Assembly (NCBI GenBank): GCA_017619735.1
Contig: JAFZRT010000012.1
Coordinates: 1-64,000, forward strand
DNA length: 64,000 nt
Source of the DNA: Clostridia bacterium
Lineage (GTDB): Bacteria; Bacillota; Clostridia; Christensenellales; CAG-138
Direction of reading: 5' to 3'
Shown here piece by piece: positions 48,427 to 59,490 of the stretch. Below the pieces are notes generated by a model, which had not been told where the DNA came from, ran no database searches, and was given only the letters and a program-made list of their open reading frames with translations. The stretch's first letter is position 1; every line of letters begins with the position of its first letter. The translations under genes were made by a program, and so were the position numbers.

Positions 48427-49194
48427 TTATTGCACTAATGTCAATACCTCGGGAGATTCTTTTCCGACGATAACGGTATTCTCGTAATGGGCGCTGGGCT
48501 TGCCGTCCGCGGCGGACGCGGTCCACCCGTCGGCGGCGATAACGATGCGCCAGGTGCCGAGATTTATCATGGGTTCGATGGCGAGCGTCATGCCCTCGTA
48601 AAGCTTGGCGCCGCGGCCCATCCTGATATCGACGTAGTTGGGGACCTCCGGGGGCTCGTGCATGCTGGTACCGATGCCGTGACCGACCATGTCGCGCACG
48701 ACGCCGTAGCCGTACTCCTTGGCATGGTTCTCCACAGCCCTCGCGATGTCGATGAGGTGGTTCCCCTCTATCGCCTGCGCGGCGCCGAGGAAGAAGCACT
48801 CCTTCGTGACTTCGACGAGCTTCCTGACCTCCGGCGCGACATTGCCGACGAGGAACGTCCTCGCCGCGTCGCCGTGCCAGCCGTCCACTATCGCGCCGCA
48901 GTCGATACTGATGATGTCGCCGTCCTTCAGCTTCACCTTCTTGGAGGGGATGCCGTGGACGACCTGCTCGTTGACGGAGGTGCAGATCGAAGCGGGATAC
49001 CCGTTGTAGTGCAGGAACGAGGGTATTCCGCCGTTTTTGCGGATAAAGACCTCCGCCTCGCGGTCGAGCTCATAGGTCGAGATACCCGCCTCGACGAGTT
49101 TTTCGAGGTGGTTCAGCGTCTCGCCGACGAGCCTGCCGGCGACGCGCATCTTATCGAGCTGCGAATGTGATTTTATCGTGATCCTTTCAGACAT
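48427..49194 (-). CDS. map: Methionine aminopeptidase type I
   Basis: This 255-residue enzyme removes the N-terminal Met from nascent proteins. Substrate-pocket His80 and the first two metal ligands Asp98 and Asp109 (SIDCGAIVDGWHGDAART) are present, followed by GHGIG with the metal His and IEPMIN with the metal Glu. The ATG at 49194 is preferred, since GGAGG is six bases upstream; an ATG at 49200 is too close to it. There is no N-terminal zinc extension. Confidence 0.97.
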   Translation of the reverse strand: MSERITIKSHSQLDKMRVAGRLVGETLNHLEKLVEAGISTYELDREAEVFIRKNGGIPSFLHYNGYPASICTSVNEQVVHGIPSKKVKLKDGDIISIDCGAIVDGWHGDAARTFLVGNVAPEVRKLVEVTKECFFLGAAQAIEGNHLIDIARAVENHAKEYGYGVVRDMVGHGIGTSMHEPPEVPNYVDIRMGRGAKLYEGMTLAIEPMINLGTWRIVIAADGWTASAADGKPSAHYENTVIVGKESPEVLTLVQ

Positions 49195-49280
49195 TTTCAT
49201 CCTCCGCGGGGCCGCCCTCCAAAACGCTTAAGGGCGCAGGAAACAGGCGGTTCCTCCGCTCACATAGTCGGCAGCCGGTA

Positions 49281-49940
49281 TCAGTTGTCGACGTCGTCGC
49301 CCCTGTAGGGGTCTTCCTCTTCGAACAGGTCGAAGATCTTCTGCGCGACCTCCTCCACGGCGCCGTTGCCGTCGATCCTGGAGAGCAGTCCCCTGCCATC
49401 GAAGAAATCGATGAGCGGGAATGTCTGCTCGGCATAGACCTCGAGGCGGTGCTTCACCGTTTCGGGCTTGTCGTCGTCCCTTGCCGCGAGGCGCGTGCCG
49501 CACTCGCTGCAGTAGAACTCGTCGCCCTCATCGATATCCACGCTGTAGGTGCGCTTGCAGGCGGGGCACACGCGGCGCCTTGCCATGCGGTCGATGATGC
49601 TCTCGTCGGGGACCTCTATGCAGACGGCCCTGTCGATGTCCGAGAACGTAAGGAGGCTTTCCGCCTGCGCGATAGTGCGGGGGAAGCCGTCGAGCAAAAA
49701 GCCGTTCTCGCAGTCGGGCTGCTGTATGCGGTTCCGGACCATGCCGATAATTATCTCATCGGGGACGAGTTCGCCCTCGTCTATCAGGGCTTTTGCCCTG
49801 ATCCCGAGGGGAGTCTCAGAAGCGATTTCAGCCCGCAGCATATCTCCGGTGGAGATATGTGCGAGCGAATATCGTTCAGCTATCCTGGCCGCCTGGGTGC
49901 CTTTACCGGCACCCGGCGGGCCTAAAAGTATTAGCTTCAT
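49281..49940 (-). CDS. adk: Adenylate kinase, zinc-lid type
   Basis: This 219-residue enzyme converts AMP and ATP into two ADP. The P-loop GPPGAGKGT is at 7-15, and the lid domain has the four zinc cysteines 125, 128, 144 and 147. FLLDGFPRT is the AMP-site segment. It follows secY by 16 bases, the usual order secY-adk-map. Confidence 0.98.
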   Translation of the reverse strand: MKLILLGPPGAGKGTQAARIAERYSLAHISTGDMLRAEIASETPLGIRAKALIDEGELVPDEIIIGMVRNRIQQPDCENGFLLDGFPRTIAQAESLLTFSDIDRAVCIEVPDESIIDRMARRRVCPACKRTYSVDIDEGDEFYCSECGTRLAARDDDKPETVKHRLEVYAEQTFPLIDFFDGRGLLSRIDGNGAVEEVAQKIFDLFEEEDPYRGDDVDN

Positions 49941-49956
49941 ATTGAGCTTTTCTCCC

Positions 49957-51321
49957 TTAACCGAGGAAGCCCTTGTAATGACGCATCAGCAGGAGCGAGT
50001 CGAGCTGCTCCGCGGTCTCCAGCGCGACGGAAACCATAATGAGGATGGAGGTCGGGCCGAAGTGGCTGAGGAGGTCAACGCCCAGGATCTTGAGCAGTAT
50101 GGACGGGATGATGGCGATCAGGCAGAGGAACAGCGCGCCGAACATGGTCAGACGGCTGGACTTTCTCTGCAGATAATCGCTGGTGGGCTTGCCGGGACGG
50201 ATGCCCGGGATGAAGCCGCCGTTCTGCTGCAGGTTCTTGGAGATCTCCACAGGATTGAAGCTGATGGAGGAGTAGAAGTACGCGAATCCGATGATGAGCA
50301 GACCGTAGAGGATGTAGTAGATCGCGACGCCAAGGGGCTTCTCGCTGGAGGAGCTCAGATAGTTCCTGACGAAGGTCGGGAACGCGGCGTTCTCATTGGA
50401 CCAGAACTGGGCGATCATAGCCGGGACCTGGAGGAGAGTCATGGCGAAGATCAGCGGCATAACGCCGTTGGCATTCGCCTTCATCGGGATATGCGTGGAC
50501 TGACCGCCGTAAAGCTTGCGGCCGACCACGCGCTTGGCGTACTGAACGGGTACGCGGCGGACCGCCCTGTCAACAAGGCAGATACCGGCGACCAGTATCA
50601 CGGTCACCAGCAGCGCCACGAGGGGCGCCCACCAGCGGAGCAGACCGAACTCCGTGTTGGAGATGTAGGAAGTGCTCCAGGGGAGGATCTCCCAATAACG
50701 GAATATCCTTACGAACACGTCGGGAACGGAAGCCACGATGGATGCGAAGATCAGCATCGAGATACCGTTGCCGATACCCTTTTCGGTGATGCGCTCGCCC
50801 ATCCACATAAGGAACGCGGTACCTGCAGTACAGCAGATGGCGATCGTGATGTAGGTGATAACGAGGTTGGCGGAATCGCTCTTGAAGAGCTTCAGCGTAT
50901 TCAGGATCGAGCTGGACGTCGCGTTCTGCAGCGTCACGATGATGGTGATCGACTGAATGGCTGCGAGGCCGATACCGACATAGCGGGTGATCTTCTCGAT
51001 CTTCTGCCTGCCGTCCTCTTCCTTGGAAAGGCGCTCGAGGGCGGGGATGGCGATCGTGAGGAGCTGGATAATAATGGAACCCGTGATGTAGGGAGAAATA
51101 CCCATTGCAAACAGGGAGAACTGGCTGAGGGATCCGCCGCTGAAGAGGTTCAGGAATCCGAGCAGGTCATAGTTCTTGATGTTTGCGGCCAGCGCCGTTG
51201 CGTTGACGCCGGGGATGGGGATGAACGAACCAAGACGGTAGATGACGATGAGCAGGAGGGTGAAAAGCATCTTTGTACGGATGTCCTTGACCTTCCATGC
51301 ATTGATGAATGTCTTAAACAT
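49957..51321 (-). CDS. secY: Protein translocase subunit SecY
   Basis: This 454-residue membrane protein has ten transmembrane helices and forms the protein-conducting channel. The family segments IPIPGVNATAL, YITGSIIIQLLTIAIPALERL and IPGIRPGKPTSDYL are seen. Its start overlaps the rplO stop by one base. It is the last gene of the spc-type segment before adk. Confidence 0.98.
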   Translation of the reverse strand: MFKTFINAWKVKDIRTKMLFTLLLIVIYRLGSFIPIPGVNATALAANIKNYDLLGFLNLFSGGSLSQFSLFAMGISPYITGSIIIQLLTIAIPALERLSKEEDGRQKIEKITRYVGIGLAAIQSITIIVTLQNATSSSILNTLKLFKSDSANLVITYITIAICCTAGTAFLMWMGERITEKGIGNGISMLIFASIVASVPDVFVRIFRYWEILPWSTSYISNTEFGLLRWWAPLVALLVTVILVAGICLVDRAVRRVPVQYAKRVVGRKLYGGQSTHIPMKANANGVMPLIFAMTLLQVPAMIAQFWSNENAAFPTFVRNYLSSSSEKPLGVAIYYILYGLLIIGFAYFYSSISFNPVEISKNLQQNGGFIPGIRPGKPTSDYLQRKSSRLTMFGALFLCLIAIIPSILLKILGVDLLSHFGPTSILIMVSVALETAEQLDSLLLMRHYKGFLG

Positions 51322-51761
51322 TACTCCACCTCAACAGTTCCGCCGGCAGCAACGATAGCGTTACGGGCTGATTCCGAGACCTTAGCCGCCTTAACGGTAA
51401 GGTTCTTTGTAAGCTTGCCACGACCCAGAACTTTGAGTCCGTCCTTTTCGATCTTGCGGATCACGCCCGCCTCATAGAGGTACTCGGCGGTGATCACGGT
51501 GCCGTTATCGAACTGCTCGAGGGATTCGAGGTTGATAACCGTGTATTCCTTAGCAAAGTTGTTATGGAAACCGCGCTTCGGGAGCCTGCGGGGAAGGGGC
51601 ATCTGGCCGCCTTCGAAACCGTTCTTCTTGGCGCCGGAACGGGCCTTCTGACCCTTATGGCCGTAGCCGGAGGTCTTGCCGATACCGGAACCGGTACCGC
51701 GGCCGACGCGCTTCTTTGCTGCAGTGGAACCAACTGTGGGCTGTAACTCGTGAAGTTTCAT
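51321..51761 (-). CDS. rplO: 50S ribosomal protein L15
   Basis: This 146-residue protein starts [20 protein letters not shown] and has the glycine-rich basic N-terminal extension ([20 protein letters not shown]) that threads into 23S rRNA. It overlaps secY by one base. Confidence 0.98.
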   Translation of the reverse strand: MKLHELQPTVGSTAAKKRVGRGTGSGIGKTSGYGHKGQKARSGAKKNGFEGGQMPLPRRLPKRGFHNNFAKEYTVINLESLEQFDNGTVITAEYLYEAGVIRKIEKDGLKVLGRGKLTKNLTVKAAKVSESARNAIVAAGGTVEVE

Positions 51762-51775
51762 TTCTGCACCTCCAA

Positions 51776-51955
51776 TCAGACTTCTTCCACCTTGACAAGG
51801 TGCTTTACTTTGAAGATCATGCCACGGATGCAGGGATTGTCGGGCTTGATGACCGTGGAGTGGACCTTGTGGAGACCCAGCGCCTTTACGGTAGCCTGCT
51901 GATCCTTGAGTGCACCGATGGTGCTCTTTACCAATTCGATTTTAAGGTTTGCCAT
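51776..51955 (-). CDS. rpmD: 50S ribosomal protein L30
   Basis: This 59-residue protein ([47 protein letters not shown]) is the short bacterial L30. The ATG at 51955 is right for the family; the open frame continues 11 codons upstream over rpsE. Confidence 0.97.
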   Translation of the reverse strand: MANLKIELVKSTIGALKDQQATVKALGLHKVHSTVIKPDNPCIRGMIFKVKHLVKVEEV

Positions 51956-51968
51956 TGCTTTTTCCCCC

Positions 51969-52478
51969 TTATTCGGTGATCTCGGCAACGGACTTGCCGC
52001 GGAGCTTGGCTATCTCCTCGGCAGTCCTGAGCTGCTTGAGGCCGTCCAAGGTCGCCTTGACGCAGTTGGCGGGATTGTTGGAACCGTAGCTCTTGGTACG
52101 GATATCCTTGATGCCGGCCATCTCGAGGACCGCACGGACGGGACCGCCCGCGATAACGCCGGTACCTTCTTCAGCGGGGAGCATGCGGACATGGCCCTTG
52201 GAGAACTTGCCCTCGACAGCGTGAGGGATGGTGGTCCCGACGATGGGAACATTGATGAGGTGACGCTTCGCATCCTCGACGCCCTTGCGGACGGCTTCGG
52301 GGATCTCAGCGGCCTTGCCGGTGCCGACGCCTACCCTGCCCTTCTCATCGCCGATAACGATGAGCGCGGCAAAACGGAAGGTACGACCGCCCTTAACGAC
52401 CTTGGCAACACGGTTGACCGCCACAAGGCGCTCCTGAAATTCCGGGACTTCCGGAGTGAAATTACGCTTCTGCTGCAT
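51969..52478 (-). CDS. rpsE: 30S ribosomal protein S5
   Basis: This 169-residue protein has the N-terminal double-stranded RNA-binding domain ([21 protein letters not shown]) and the S5 C-terminal domain ([17 protein letters not shown]). AAGGAGG precedes the ATG. It helps decoding accuracy. Confidence 0.98.
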   Translation of the reverse strand: MQQKRNFTPEVPEFQERLVAVNRVAKVVKGGRTFRFAALIVIGDEKGRVGVGTGKAAEIPEAVRKGVEDAKRHLINVPIVGTTIPHAVEGKFSKGHVRMLPAEEGTGVIAGGPVRAVLEMAGIKDIRTKSYGSNNPANCVKATLDGLKQLRTAEEIAKLRGKSVAEITE

Positions 52479-52490
52479 TTTGTTACCTCC

Positions 52491-52859
52491 TTAGAAATCC
52501 AGACCACCCTTGCGGGCGCCGTTTGCCAGTGCCTCGACACGGCCGGTGTAGAGATAGCCGCCGCGGTCGAAAACGACCTTTTCAACGCCCTTGTCCTTGG
52601 CGCGCTTGGCGACGGTCTCACCGACGAGCTCGGCAGCCTGCTTCTTGTCCTTGCCTTCAAGCTGGGTCCTGACCTCGGGATCCATCGTGGAAGCGGAAGC
52701 GATGGTGACGCCCGCTACGTCGTCGATGACCTGAGCATAGATGTGCTTGAGGCTGCGATATACGTTGAGACGGGGACGCTCAGAGGTGCCGCCGAAATAA
52801 TGGCGGATACGTGCGTGACGCGCGACCCTGACCGCATTCTTGTCAATCTTACTGATCAT
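52491..52859 (-). CDS. rplR: 50S ribosomal protein L18
   Basis: This 122-residue 5S rRNA-binding protein has the pattern [20 protein letters not shown], and ends [20 protein letters not shown]. Standard position between rpsE and rplF. Confidence 0.98.
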   Translation of the reverse strand: MISKIDKNAVRVARHARIRHYFGGTSERPRLNVYRSLKHIYAQVIDDVAGVTIASASTMDPEVRTQLEGKDKKQAAELVGETVAKRAKDKGVEKVVFDRGGYLYTGRVEALANGARKGGLDF

Positions 52860-52872
52860 AGTTTACCTCCAA

Positions 52873-53409
52873 TTACTTACCCGTCTTACCGACCTTGCGG
52901 CGTACGAACTCACCGGCATAGCGGATGCCCTTGCCCTTGTAGGGCTCGGGAGGACGAACCTCGCGGATGTTCGCAGCGATCTGGCCGACCTTCTGCTTGC
53001 TGATACCCTTAACGGTGATCCTGTTGGGAGCGGGAACGTCGAAAGTGATGCCGTCCTTCTCCTCAAACTCAACGTTATGGGAATAACCGACTGTGAGAAC
53101 GAGCTTGTTGCCGCTCTTCGCAGCCTTGTAACCGGTACCCTCAATCTCGAGCTTCTTCTCGTAGCCGCTGGTAACGCCAACGACCATGTTATTGATAAGT
53201 GTACGGGTGAGTCCGTGCAGGGCACGGTCCTGCTTCTCATCGGTAGGACGCGCTACCTTGAGAGTTCCATCCTCCTCGGTGATGCTCATGCGAGGGGAGA
53301 CCTTCTCCGAAAGCTGACCCTTGGGGCCCTTGACGGTCACGACGTTGTTCTCGACCGTGATTGTCACTCCGCTGGGTACGGTTATCGGATGTTTTCCGAT
53401 TCGAGACAT
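52873..53409 (-). CDS. rplF: 50S ribosomal protein L6
   Basis: This 178-residue protein contains two similar RRM-like domains and ends with the family block [22 protein letters not shown]. Starts [15 protein letters not shown]. It lies near the sarcin-ricin loop in the 50S subunit. Confidence 0.98.
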   Translation of the reverse strand: MSRIGKHPITVPSGVTITVENNVVTVKGPKGQLSEKVSPRMSITEEDGTLKVARPTDEKQDRALHGLTRTLINNMVVGVTSGYEKKLEIEGTGYKAAKSGNKLVLTVGYSHNVEFEEKDGITFDVPAPNRITVKGISKQKVGQIAANIREVRPPEPYKGKGIRYAGEFVRRKVGKTGK

Positions 53410-53445
53410 TGTTTTACCTCCGTAAGTATTTGTTGTTGGGTGTCC

Positions 53446-53844
53446 TTACCAGATGTAAGCGAGCACTTCGCCGCCGACGCCGAGCTTCCTGGCCTCACGA
53501 TCGGTCATGATGCCGCGGGAGGTGGAAATGATGGCTATGCCGAGTCCGTTCAATACCTTGGGGAGCTTATCCTTGCGGGCATATACGCGGAGACCGGGCT
53601 TGGAAACGCGCTTTAAGCCGGTGATGACGCGCTGCTTGTTGGGGCCGTACTTGAGTACGATGGTCATCATCTTCTCGACGCCTTCCTCGTTGACGGTGTA
53701 GGACTTGATGTAACCTTCGTTGAGGAGAATCTCGGCGATGGCGAGCTTCATGTTGGAAGCGGGCACGTCGACCGTTTCGTGCTTTGCGACCAGCGCATTA
53801 CGAATGCGGGTGAGCATATCAGCAATAGGATCTGTAATAAGCAT
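53446..53844 (-). CDS. rpsH: 30S ribosomal protein S8
   Basis: This 132-residue protein begins [20 protein letters not shown] and ends [20 protein letters not shown] plus LAYIW, the RNA-binding C-terminal block. In many bacteria S8 represses the spc operon. Confidence 0.98.
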   Translation of the reverse strand: MLITDPIADMLTRIRNALVAKHETVDVPASNMKLAIAEILLNEGYIKSYTVNEEGVEKMMTIVLKYGPNKQRVITGLKRVSKPGLRVYARKDKLPKVLNGLGIAIISTSRGIMTDREARKLGVGGEVLAYIW

Positions 53845-53863
53845 AATGTTCCTCCTTCAAAGA

Positions 53864-54049
53864 TTACCAGCTGGCCTTGCGGACGCCGGGGATCTCGCCC
53901 TTGTACGCGAGCTCACGGAAGCAAACGCGGCAGAGGCCGTACTTCCTGAGAACGGAGTGGGGGCGGCCGCAGATGCGGCAACGGGTGTACGCCCTGGTGG
54001 AATACTTGGGTTCACGCTGCTGCTTGAGCTTCATTGATGTCTTAGCCAT
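53864..54049 (-). CDS. rpsN: 30S ribosomal protein S14, type Z
   Basis: This 61-residue zinc form has Cys24, Cys27, Cys40 and Cys43 (CRIC and CRVC). It is the short S14 usual in Firmicutes. Confidence 0.98.
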   Translation of the reverse strand: MAKTSMKLKQQREPKYSTRAYTRCRICGRPHSVLRKYGLCRVCFRELAYKGEIPGVRKASW

Positions 54050-54065
54050 GAATTAGTTCCTCCTC

Positions 54066-54689
54066 TCAGGCGTTGATGTTGGTGAAAGGCATGCCGAAGA
54101 GCTTAAGGAGTTCCTTCGCCTCTTCGTCGGTCTTGGCGCTCGTTACGAAAACGATGTCCATACCGCGTACCTTATCGACGTCATCATAGTTGATCTCGGG
54201 GAATATCAGCTGCTCTTTGACGCCCATGGCATAGTTGCCGCGGCCGTCGAAGCTGGTATCGGAAACGCCGCGGAAGTCACGTACGCGGGGCAGTACGATG
54301 TTCATGAGCTTATCCATGAAGTAGTACATGCGGTCTCCGCGGAGGGTGACCTTGGCGCCGATGTTCATGCCCTGACGTACCTTGAAGTTCGCAACGGACT
54401 TCTTGGCCTTGGTGATGACGGGCTTCTGACCGGCGATCTGACCGAGCTGCTCGAGAGCGGCGTCGATGGCCTTGGGGTTATCCTTGTCGGAGCCCAGACC
54501 CATGTTGAGAACGATCTTCTCAAGCTTGGGGATCATCATCTTGTTGGGGTAGTTGAACTTCTCGTGCATGGCGGGAGCAACTTCCTCGTTGTACTTGACC
54601 CTGAGGCGGGCGGGTTCGGTGAAAGCGGCAGCTTCCTGCTGGCCCTTCTTCTTCTTGGCGGGGGCCTGAGCCTGTTCCTTCTTAGCCAT
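54066..54689 (-). CDS. rplE: 50S ribosomal protein L5 with N-terminal extension
   Basis: This 207-residue protein has the complete L5 core from about residue 28 ([52 protein letters not shown]), preceded by a low-complexity Ala/Lys/Gln extension ([20 protein letters not shown]). Usual length is about 180. AGGAGG is placed for the ATG at 54689, so the extension is translated. Confidence 0.97.
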   Translation of the reverse strand: MAKKEQAQAPAKKKKGQQEAAAFTEPARLRVKYNEEVAPAMHEKFNYPNKMMIPKLEKIVLNMGLGSDKDNPKAIDAALEQLGQIAGQKPVITKAKKSVANFKVRQGMNIGAKVTLRGDRMYYFMDKLMNIVLPRVRDFRGVSDTSFDGRGNYAMGVKEQLIFPEINYDDVDKVRGMDIVFVTSAKTDEEAKELLKLFGMPFTNINA

Positions 54690-54700
54690 TACTGTCCTCC

Positions 54701-55033
54701 TCAGTCAATGTTCTTGCCGCAGTTCTTGCAAACGCGGACCTTATTCATCTTGCCGTCCTTGCCTTCTACGAAGGTATGGCCGACGCGGGTGGGCTTTTTG
54801 CAGGAGGGGCAGACCAGCATCACGTTGGAAACGTGGATGGTGCCTTCCTTTTCGATCCTGCCGCCCTGTTCACCCTGCTGACGGGGCTTAGTATGGCGGA
54901 TGACCATTGCACGACCCTGTACGACAACGCGCTCTGCGGAGGGGTCGACCTTCAAGACCTTACCGGTCTTGCCGACGTCCTTGAGGTTGTTGCCGGCAAT
55001 AACCATAACGGTGTCGCCTTTTTTAATGTTCAT
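54701..55033 (-). CDS. rplX: 50S ribosomal protein L24
   Basis: This 110-residue KOW-containing protein ([20 protein letters not shown]) ends with a zinc-ribbon-like Cys set at 75, 78, 102 and 105. It is an early 50S assembly initiator. Confidence 0.98.
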   Translation of the reverse strand: MNIKKGDTVMVIAGNNLKDVGKTGKVLKVDPSAERVVVQGRAMVIRHTKPRQQGEQGGRIEKEGTIHVSNVMLVCPSCKKPTRVGHTFVEGKDGKMNKVRVCKNCGKNID

Positions 55034-55045
55034 AGCATATCCTCC

Positions 55046-55414
55046 TTACAGAACCTCGGGTGCGAGGGAGACTATCTTCATATAGTCTTTTTCACGAAGC
55101 TCCCTGGCGACCGGCCCGAAGATACGGGTGCCGCGGGGCTGCTTCTGATCGTTGATGATGACTGCTGCGTTATCGTCGAAGCGGATATGGGAGCCGTCAT
55201 GGCGCTGTACGCCGGTAACGGTGCGGACAACGACCGCCTTGACGACGTCCTTCTTCTTGACGGCGCCGCCGGGGGTGGCCGTCTTGACGGAAGCAACGAT
55301 CACGTCGCCGATGCTTGCGAACTTCCTCTTGGAGCCGCCCAGCACACGGATGCACATGATCTCTTTAGCGCCGGAGTTGTCGGCGACCTTTAACCTAGTC
55401 TGTGGCTGAATCAT
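55046..55414 (-). CDS. rplN: 50S ribosomal protein L14
   Basis: This 122-residue protein begins [20 protein letters not shown] and has the highly conserved [20 protein letters not shown] end. Standard position after rpsQ. Confidence 0.98.
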   Translation of the reverse strand: MIQPQTRLKVADNSGAKEIMCIRVLGGSKRKFASIGDVIVASVKTATPGGAVKKKDVVKAVVVRTVTGVQRHDGSHIRFDDNAAVIINDQKQPRGTRIFGPVARELREKDYMKIVSLAPEVL

Positions 55415-55429
55415 AATTTACCTCCAAGA

Positions 55430-55702
55430 TTACTTAGCCTTCTCGATGATCTCGACGACGCGCCAGCGCTTATCCTTGGAAAGCGGACGGGTCTCCATGA
55501 TGCGGACGGTATCGCCGATGCCGCAGTCATTGTTCTCATCGTGAGCCTTGAACTTTGTGGTCTTGTTGACCATCTTGCCGTAGAGGGGGTGACGAACCTT
55601 GGTACGGACGGCGACGACGACGGTCTTATCCATCTTATCGCTGATGACGATACCGGTGCGGGTCTTACGGTAACCCCTTACGAGGGTCTCATTGTTTTCC
55701 AT
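55430..55702 (-). CDS. rpsQ: 30S ribosomal protein S17
   Basis: This 90-residue OB-fold protein has [20 protein letters not shown] and [18 protein letters not shown]. Standard position between rpmC and rplN. Confidence 0.98.
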   Translation of the reverse strand: MENNETLVRGYRKTRTGIVISDKMDKTVVVAVRTKVRHPLYGKMVNKTTKFKAHDENNDCGIGDTVRIMETRPLSKDKRWRVVEIIEKAK

Positions 55703-55720
55703 AATTCTTTACCTCCCTCA

Positions 55721-55924
55721 TTAGTTGGCGGCCAGACGCTCGTTGAGGACCGTCTTGACCCTTGCGATGTCACGCTTGCACTCGCCCAAACGCATGGGGT
55801 TTGCGAGCTGACCTATCGCCTGCTGGAAGCGGAGATTGAAAAGCTCTTCCTTGAGCTCCTTCTCGCGAGCCTGAAGCTCCTCGACGGACAGCTCCTTCAG
55901 CTTCTGGAATTCCTTAGTCTTCAT
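55721..55924 (-). CDS. rpmC: 50S ribosomal protein L29
   Basis: This 67-residue two-helix protein ([38 protein letters not shown]) lies at the tunnel exit near L23. Its start overlaps the rplP stop by 11 bases. Confidence 0.97.
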   Translation of the reverse strand: MKTKEFQKLKELSVEELQAREKELKEELFNLRFQQAIGQLANPMRLGECKRDIARVKTVLNERLAAN

Positions 55925-56342
55925 TGGACTCTACCTCCACCTTCTTAACGATCTTGCACTTGAGGGGCAGCTTGTGGATAGCGAGACGGAGAGCTTCCCT
56001 GGAGGTCGCTTCGTCGGTGCCGGCGATCTCGAACATGACGCGGCCGGGCTTAACGACTGCTACCCAGTATTCGGGCGAGCCCTTACCGGAACCCATTCGG
56101 GTCTCAGCGGGCTTCTCGGTAACGGGCTTGTCGGGGAAGATCTTGACCCAGACCTGGCCGTTACGCTTGATGAAACGTGTCATGGCGACACGGGCTGCCT
56201 CGATCTGGTTGCTGGTGACCCATGCGGGCTCCAGAGCGACGAGACCAAATTCACCGTAAGTGACGGTATTTCCGCGCAGAGCCTTGCCCTTCATGCGGCC
56301 ACGATGGACCCTCCTGCGCTTTACTCTCTTAGGCATCAACAT
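55914..56342 (-). CDS. rplP: 50S ribosomal protein L16
   Basis: This 142-residue protein ([40 protein letters not shown]) contacts the A-site tRNA elbow. The first ATG is preferred, with AGGAGG ten bases upstream; another ATG lies two codons later. Confidence 0.98.
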   Translation of the reverse strand: MLMPKRVKRRRVHRGRMKGKALRGNTVTYGEFGLVALEPAWVTSNQIEAARVAMTRFIKRNGQVWVKIFPDKPVTEKPAETRMGSGKGSPEYWVAVVKPGRVMFEIAGTDEATSREALRLAIHKLPLKCKIVKKVEVESNED

Positions 56343-56357
56343 AGTTTACTCGCCTCC

Positions 56358-57008
56358 TTACGCTTTCTTGGCGTTCCTCTTGCCGAGGACCTCGCCCTTA
56401 TAGACCCAAACCTTGACGCCGATGCGGCCGTAGGTGGTCGCAGCTTCGGCAAAGCCGTACTCGATGTCCGCACGGATGGTCTGACGGGGAATGGAACCGT
56501 CGTGAACATCCTCGCTCCTGGCGATCTCCGCGCCGCCCAGACGGCCCGCGCAGGTGATCTTGATGCCCTTCGCGCCCGCCTTCATGGCACGGCCCATGGC
56601 CTGCTTCATGGCGCGGCGGTAAGAGGTGCGCTTCTCGAGCGCGCCGGCGATGTTCTCAGCGACGAGCTGAGCGCATGCGTCGGGATTGCGGATCTCCATG
56701 ATGTTGACGTTGACGGGACGGCCGACGAGCTGGTTGAGCTCGGACTTGATGGCCTCGACGCCGACGCCGCCCTTGCCGATCAGCATGCCGGGACGGGCGG
56801 TGAAGATGGAGACGGTCGCCTTGTCGGCGGCGCGCTCGATCTCTACCTTGGAGACGCTTGCTTCGTAATACTTCTTCTTGAGGAACTTGCGGATCTTGTT
56901 ATCCTCAATCAGATAATCTGAGAAATTCTTCTTGTTGGCATACCAACGTGTGTTCCAACCCCTGATAACGCCTACACGGAAGCCATTCGGATTAACTTTC
57001 TGACCCAT
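56358..57008 (-). CDS. rpsC: 30S ribosomal protein S3
   Basis: This 216-residue protein has an N-terminal KH domain ([20 protein letters not shown]) and the C-terminal S3 domain ([19 protein letters not shown]). It sits at the mRNA entry tunnel. Confidence 0.98.
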   Translation of the reverse strand: MGQKVNPNGFRVGVIRGWNTRWYANKKNFSDYLIEDNKIRKFLKKKYYEASVSKVEIERAADKATVSIFTARPGMLIGKGGVGVEAIKSELNQLVGRPVNVNIMEIRNPDACAQLVAENIAGALEKRTSYRRAMKQAMGRAMKAGAKGIKITCAGRLGGAEIARSEDVHDGSIPRQTIRADIEYGFAEAATTYGRIGVKVWVYKGEVLGKRNAKKA

Positions 57009-57011
57009 AAT

Positions 57012-57398
57012 TTACTCCTTCTCGTCCAGAATAACGGTGATGTGGCTGGTGCGCTTCCTGATGTGGAAGGCGGAACCCCTTGCCCTGGGGCGATAACGCT
57101 TGAGCGTCGGGCCCTGGTTGGCGAAGATCTCCGCAACGTAGAGATTGTCCTTCGAAAGCTCGAGGTTGTTCTCGGCGTTTGCGATCGCACTGCGGAGCAC
57201 CTTGAGGACGGGCTCAGCCGCAGCCTTGGGGGTGTAGAGGAGTATCGCCTCAGCCTCTTCGACTGACTTGCCGCGGATAAGGTCGATGACGACCTTGACC
57301 TTACGGGAGGAAATACGGATATACCTTGCGGTGGCGTGGGGACGCTTTTCGGCGTTTTCGCGACGCTGAGCCGCTTTTTCCTTAGACCTTGTTGCCAT
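57012..57398 (-). CDS. rplV: 50S ribosomal protein L22
   Basis: This 128-residue protein has [20 protein letters not shown] and the extended hairpin end [20 protein letters not shown] that lines the exit tunnel. Confidence 0.98.
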   Translation of the reverse strand: MATRSKEKAAQRRENAEKRPHATARYIRISSRKVKVVIDLIRGKSVEEAEAILLYTPKAAAEPVLKVLRSAIANAENNLELSKDNLYVAEIFANQGPTLKRYRPRARGSAFHIRKRTSHITVILDEKE

Positions 57399-57418
57399 AA
57401 ATCTCTTTTCCTCCTATC

Positions 57419-57700
57419 TTACTTGCCGCGCGTGGTCTTCTCGGAGCCGCGATGGCCGCGGAAGGTGCGGGTGGGGGCGAATTCGCCCAGCTTATGACCG
57501 ACCATATCCTCGGTGATATAGACGGGAACATGCTTCTTTCCGTCGTGAACGGCGATGGTGTGACCGACCATATCGGGGAAGATGGTGGATGCTCTGGACC
57601 ATGTCTTGATAACGGTCTTCTTACCGGTCTGGTTCATTTCCTGGATGCGGGCAAGAAGCCTGTCGGACACGAACGGTCCCTTTTTGACTGACCTACTCAT
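57419..57700 (-). CDS. rpsS: 30S ribosomal protein S19
   Basis: This 93-residue protein has [20 protein letters not shown] and [20 protein letters not shown]. It forms a pair with S13 in the 30S head. Confidence 0.98.
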   Translation of the reverse strand: MSRSVKKGPFVSDRLLARIQEMNQTGKKTVIKTWSRASTIFPDMVGHTIAVHDGKKHVPVYITEDMVGHKLGEFAPTRTFRGHRGSEKTTRGK

Positions 57701-57720
57701 TTATTTATCCTCCCTCTTGA

Positions 57721-58554
57721 TTATTTGCCGTTCCTGCGGCGTACGATGAACTTGTCGTTGACGTTCTTGGTCCTGCGGGTCTTATGACCGAGCGCGGGCT
57801 TGCCCCAAGGAGTCACAGGGCCGGGACGGCCGATCGGGCTCTTGCCCTCGCCGCCGCCGTGGGGATGGTCGTTCGGGTTCATGACGGAGCCGCGGACCGT
57901 GGGACGGATGCCCATGTGGCGCTTGCGGCCGGCCTTGCCGAGCATGATGTTGGCAAAGTCGATGTTGCCGACCTGACCGATCGTGGCCTTGCAGCCGAGG
58001 GGGATGAGCCTGACCTCGCCGCTGGGAAGACGTACCTGAGCGTACTTGCCTTCCTTAGCCATGAGCTGAGCGGCGTTGCCGGCGGACCTGACGAGCTGAG
58101 CGCCCTTGCCGGGGAGCAGCTCGATGCAGTGGATCATCGTGCCGACGGGGATGTTCTTGAGGGGGATCGCGTTGCCGATCTTGATATCGGCGCCTTCGCC
58201 GGAAACGACGGTATCGCCGACGTTAAGGCCGAAGGGAGCGATGATGTAGCGCTTTTCGCCATCCGCATAGTGCAGAAGAGCGATGTTCGCGGAACGGTTG
58301 GGATCGTACTCGATGGTGGCGACCTTGGCGGGAACGTTGTCCTTGTTGCGCTTGAAGTCGATTATGCGGTAGTAGACCCTGCCGCCGCCGCCGATGTGGC
58401 GGGTGGTGATGCGTCCGCGGTTGTTGCGGCCGCCGGTACGCTTCTTCGCCTCGAGCAGGGAACGCTCGGGAGTGGTGCAGGTGATCTCCTCATACATGGA
58501 GACCGTCATGAAACGCTGACCGGGGGTCGTGGGCTTTATTTTCCTAATAGCCAT
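57721..58554 (-). CDS. rplB: 50S ribosomal protein L2
   Basis: This 277-residue protein is needed for peptidyl transferase assembly; the conserved [13 protein letters not shown] block with its key His is present near residue 220-235. Standard position between rplW and rpsS. Confidence 0.98.
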   Translation of the reverse strand: MAIRKIKPTTPGQRFMTVSMYEEITCTTPERSLLEAKKRTGGRNNRGRITTRHIGGGGRVYYRIIDFKRNKDNVPAKVATIEYDPNRSANIALLHYADGEKRYIIAPFGLNVGDTVVSGEGADIKIGNAIPLKNIPVGTMIHCIELLPGKGAQLVRSAGNAAQLMAKEGKYAQVRLPSGEVRLIPLGCKATIGQVGNIDFANIMLGKAGRKRHMGIRPTVRGSVMNPNDHPHGGGEGKSPIGRPGPVTPWGKPALGHKTRRTKNVNDKFIVRRRNGK

Positions 58555-58566
58555 CTTAACTCCTCC

Positions 58567-58860
58567 TTACTGCATGCTGTCGAAGAACTCGATACCCTTG
58601 GAGTTCTCCTTGAGCGTGACATAAGCCTTCTTGGTGGAGGCGCGGCGGCCTTCAAAGCGGCCCTGCCTCTTGACCTTACCGATCCTGTTGACGACGTTGA
58701 CCTTTTCGACCTCTACGCCGGCAAACACGGCTTCAATAGCCTGCTTGATCTCGGTCTTGTTAGCCCTCTTGTCGACTATGAAGGTGTAGGTCTTATCGCC
58801 TATCATGTCGTAGCTCTTCTCGGAGAGAACGGGGCGGATGATTATATCGTGGTAATTCAT
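58567..58860 (-). CDS. rplW: 50S ribosomal protein L23
   Basis: This 97-residue protein ([40 protein letters not shown]) docks the signal recognition particle and trigger factor at the exit. Its start overlaps the rplD stop by four bases (ATGA). Confidence 0.98.
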   Translation of the reverse strand: MNYHDIIIRPVLSEKSYDMIGDKTYTFIVDKRANKTEIKQAIEAVFAGVEVEKVNVVNRIGKVKRQGRFEGRRASTKKAYVTLKENSKGIEFFDSMQ

Positions 58861-59477
58861 GCGTATACCTCCTCGATCTTGCCGGCGGCTTCCTTGGTGA
58901 TAACAAGGGTGTCGTGCTTAAGGATCTCATAGGTGTTGAGAGCGCCGACGAAGGAGATCTCGACGCCTTCGATGTTGCGGGCGGACTTCACGACGTTCTC
59001 GTCGTTCTCAGCAAGAACGATCAGGGGCTTAACGGCCTTGAGAGCGTTGAGGGACTTCGCCATTTCCTTCGTCTTGATCTCGTTCATCTCGATCGCGTCG
59101 ACAACGACGATCTTCTCATCGGCGACCTTGGAGGAGAGAGCGGAGCAAAGAGCGACGCGCTTCAGCTTCTTGTTGAGGGAGAGACGGTAGTCGCGGGGCT
59201 TGGGGGCGAATACTACGCCGCCGTGGGTCCACTGCGGGGACCTCGTGGAGCCCTGACGGGCGCGGCCGGTGCCCTTCTGACGCCAGGGCTTCTTGCCGCC
59301 GCCGGAGACCTCGGCCCTCGTCTTGGCGCTCTGGGTGCCCTGACGCTGGTTCGCGAGGTAAGCGACTACGTAGGAGTGCATTGCGGAGGCATTGATCTCG
59401 GCGCCGAACACGGTCTCAGCAAGATCGATCGTGCCGATGTTCTCGCCCTTCATGTTATAAAGATTTACATTAGGCAT
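58857..59477 (-). CDS. rplD: 50S ribosomal protein L4
   Basis: This 206-residue protein has the tunnel loop [20 protein letters not shown] and [20 protein letters not shown]. In gamma-proteobacteria L4 represses the S10 operon; this is not shown in Clostridia. Confidence 0.98.
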   Translation of the reverse strand: MPNVNLYNMKGENIGTIDLAETVFGAEINASAMHSYVVAYLANQRQGTQSAKTRAEVSGGGKKPWRQKGTGRARQGSTRSPQWTHGGVVFAPKPRDYRLSLNKKLKRVALCSALSSKVADEKIVVVDAIEMNEIKTKEMAKSLNALKAVKPLIVLAENDENVVKSARNIEGVEISFVGALNTYEILKHDTLVITKEAAGKIEEVYA

Positions 59478-59490
59478 TGTTCTGTCCTCC

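Noticed and set aside
49549..51477. 642-codon plus-strand frame opposite adk and secY
   Set aside because: Complementary to highly conserved genes; long antisense frames are expected with this codon usage.
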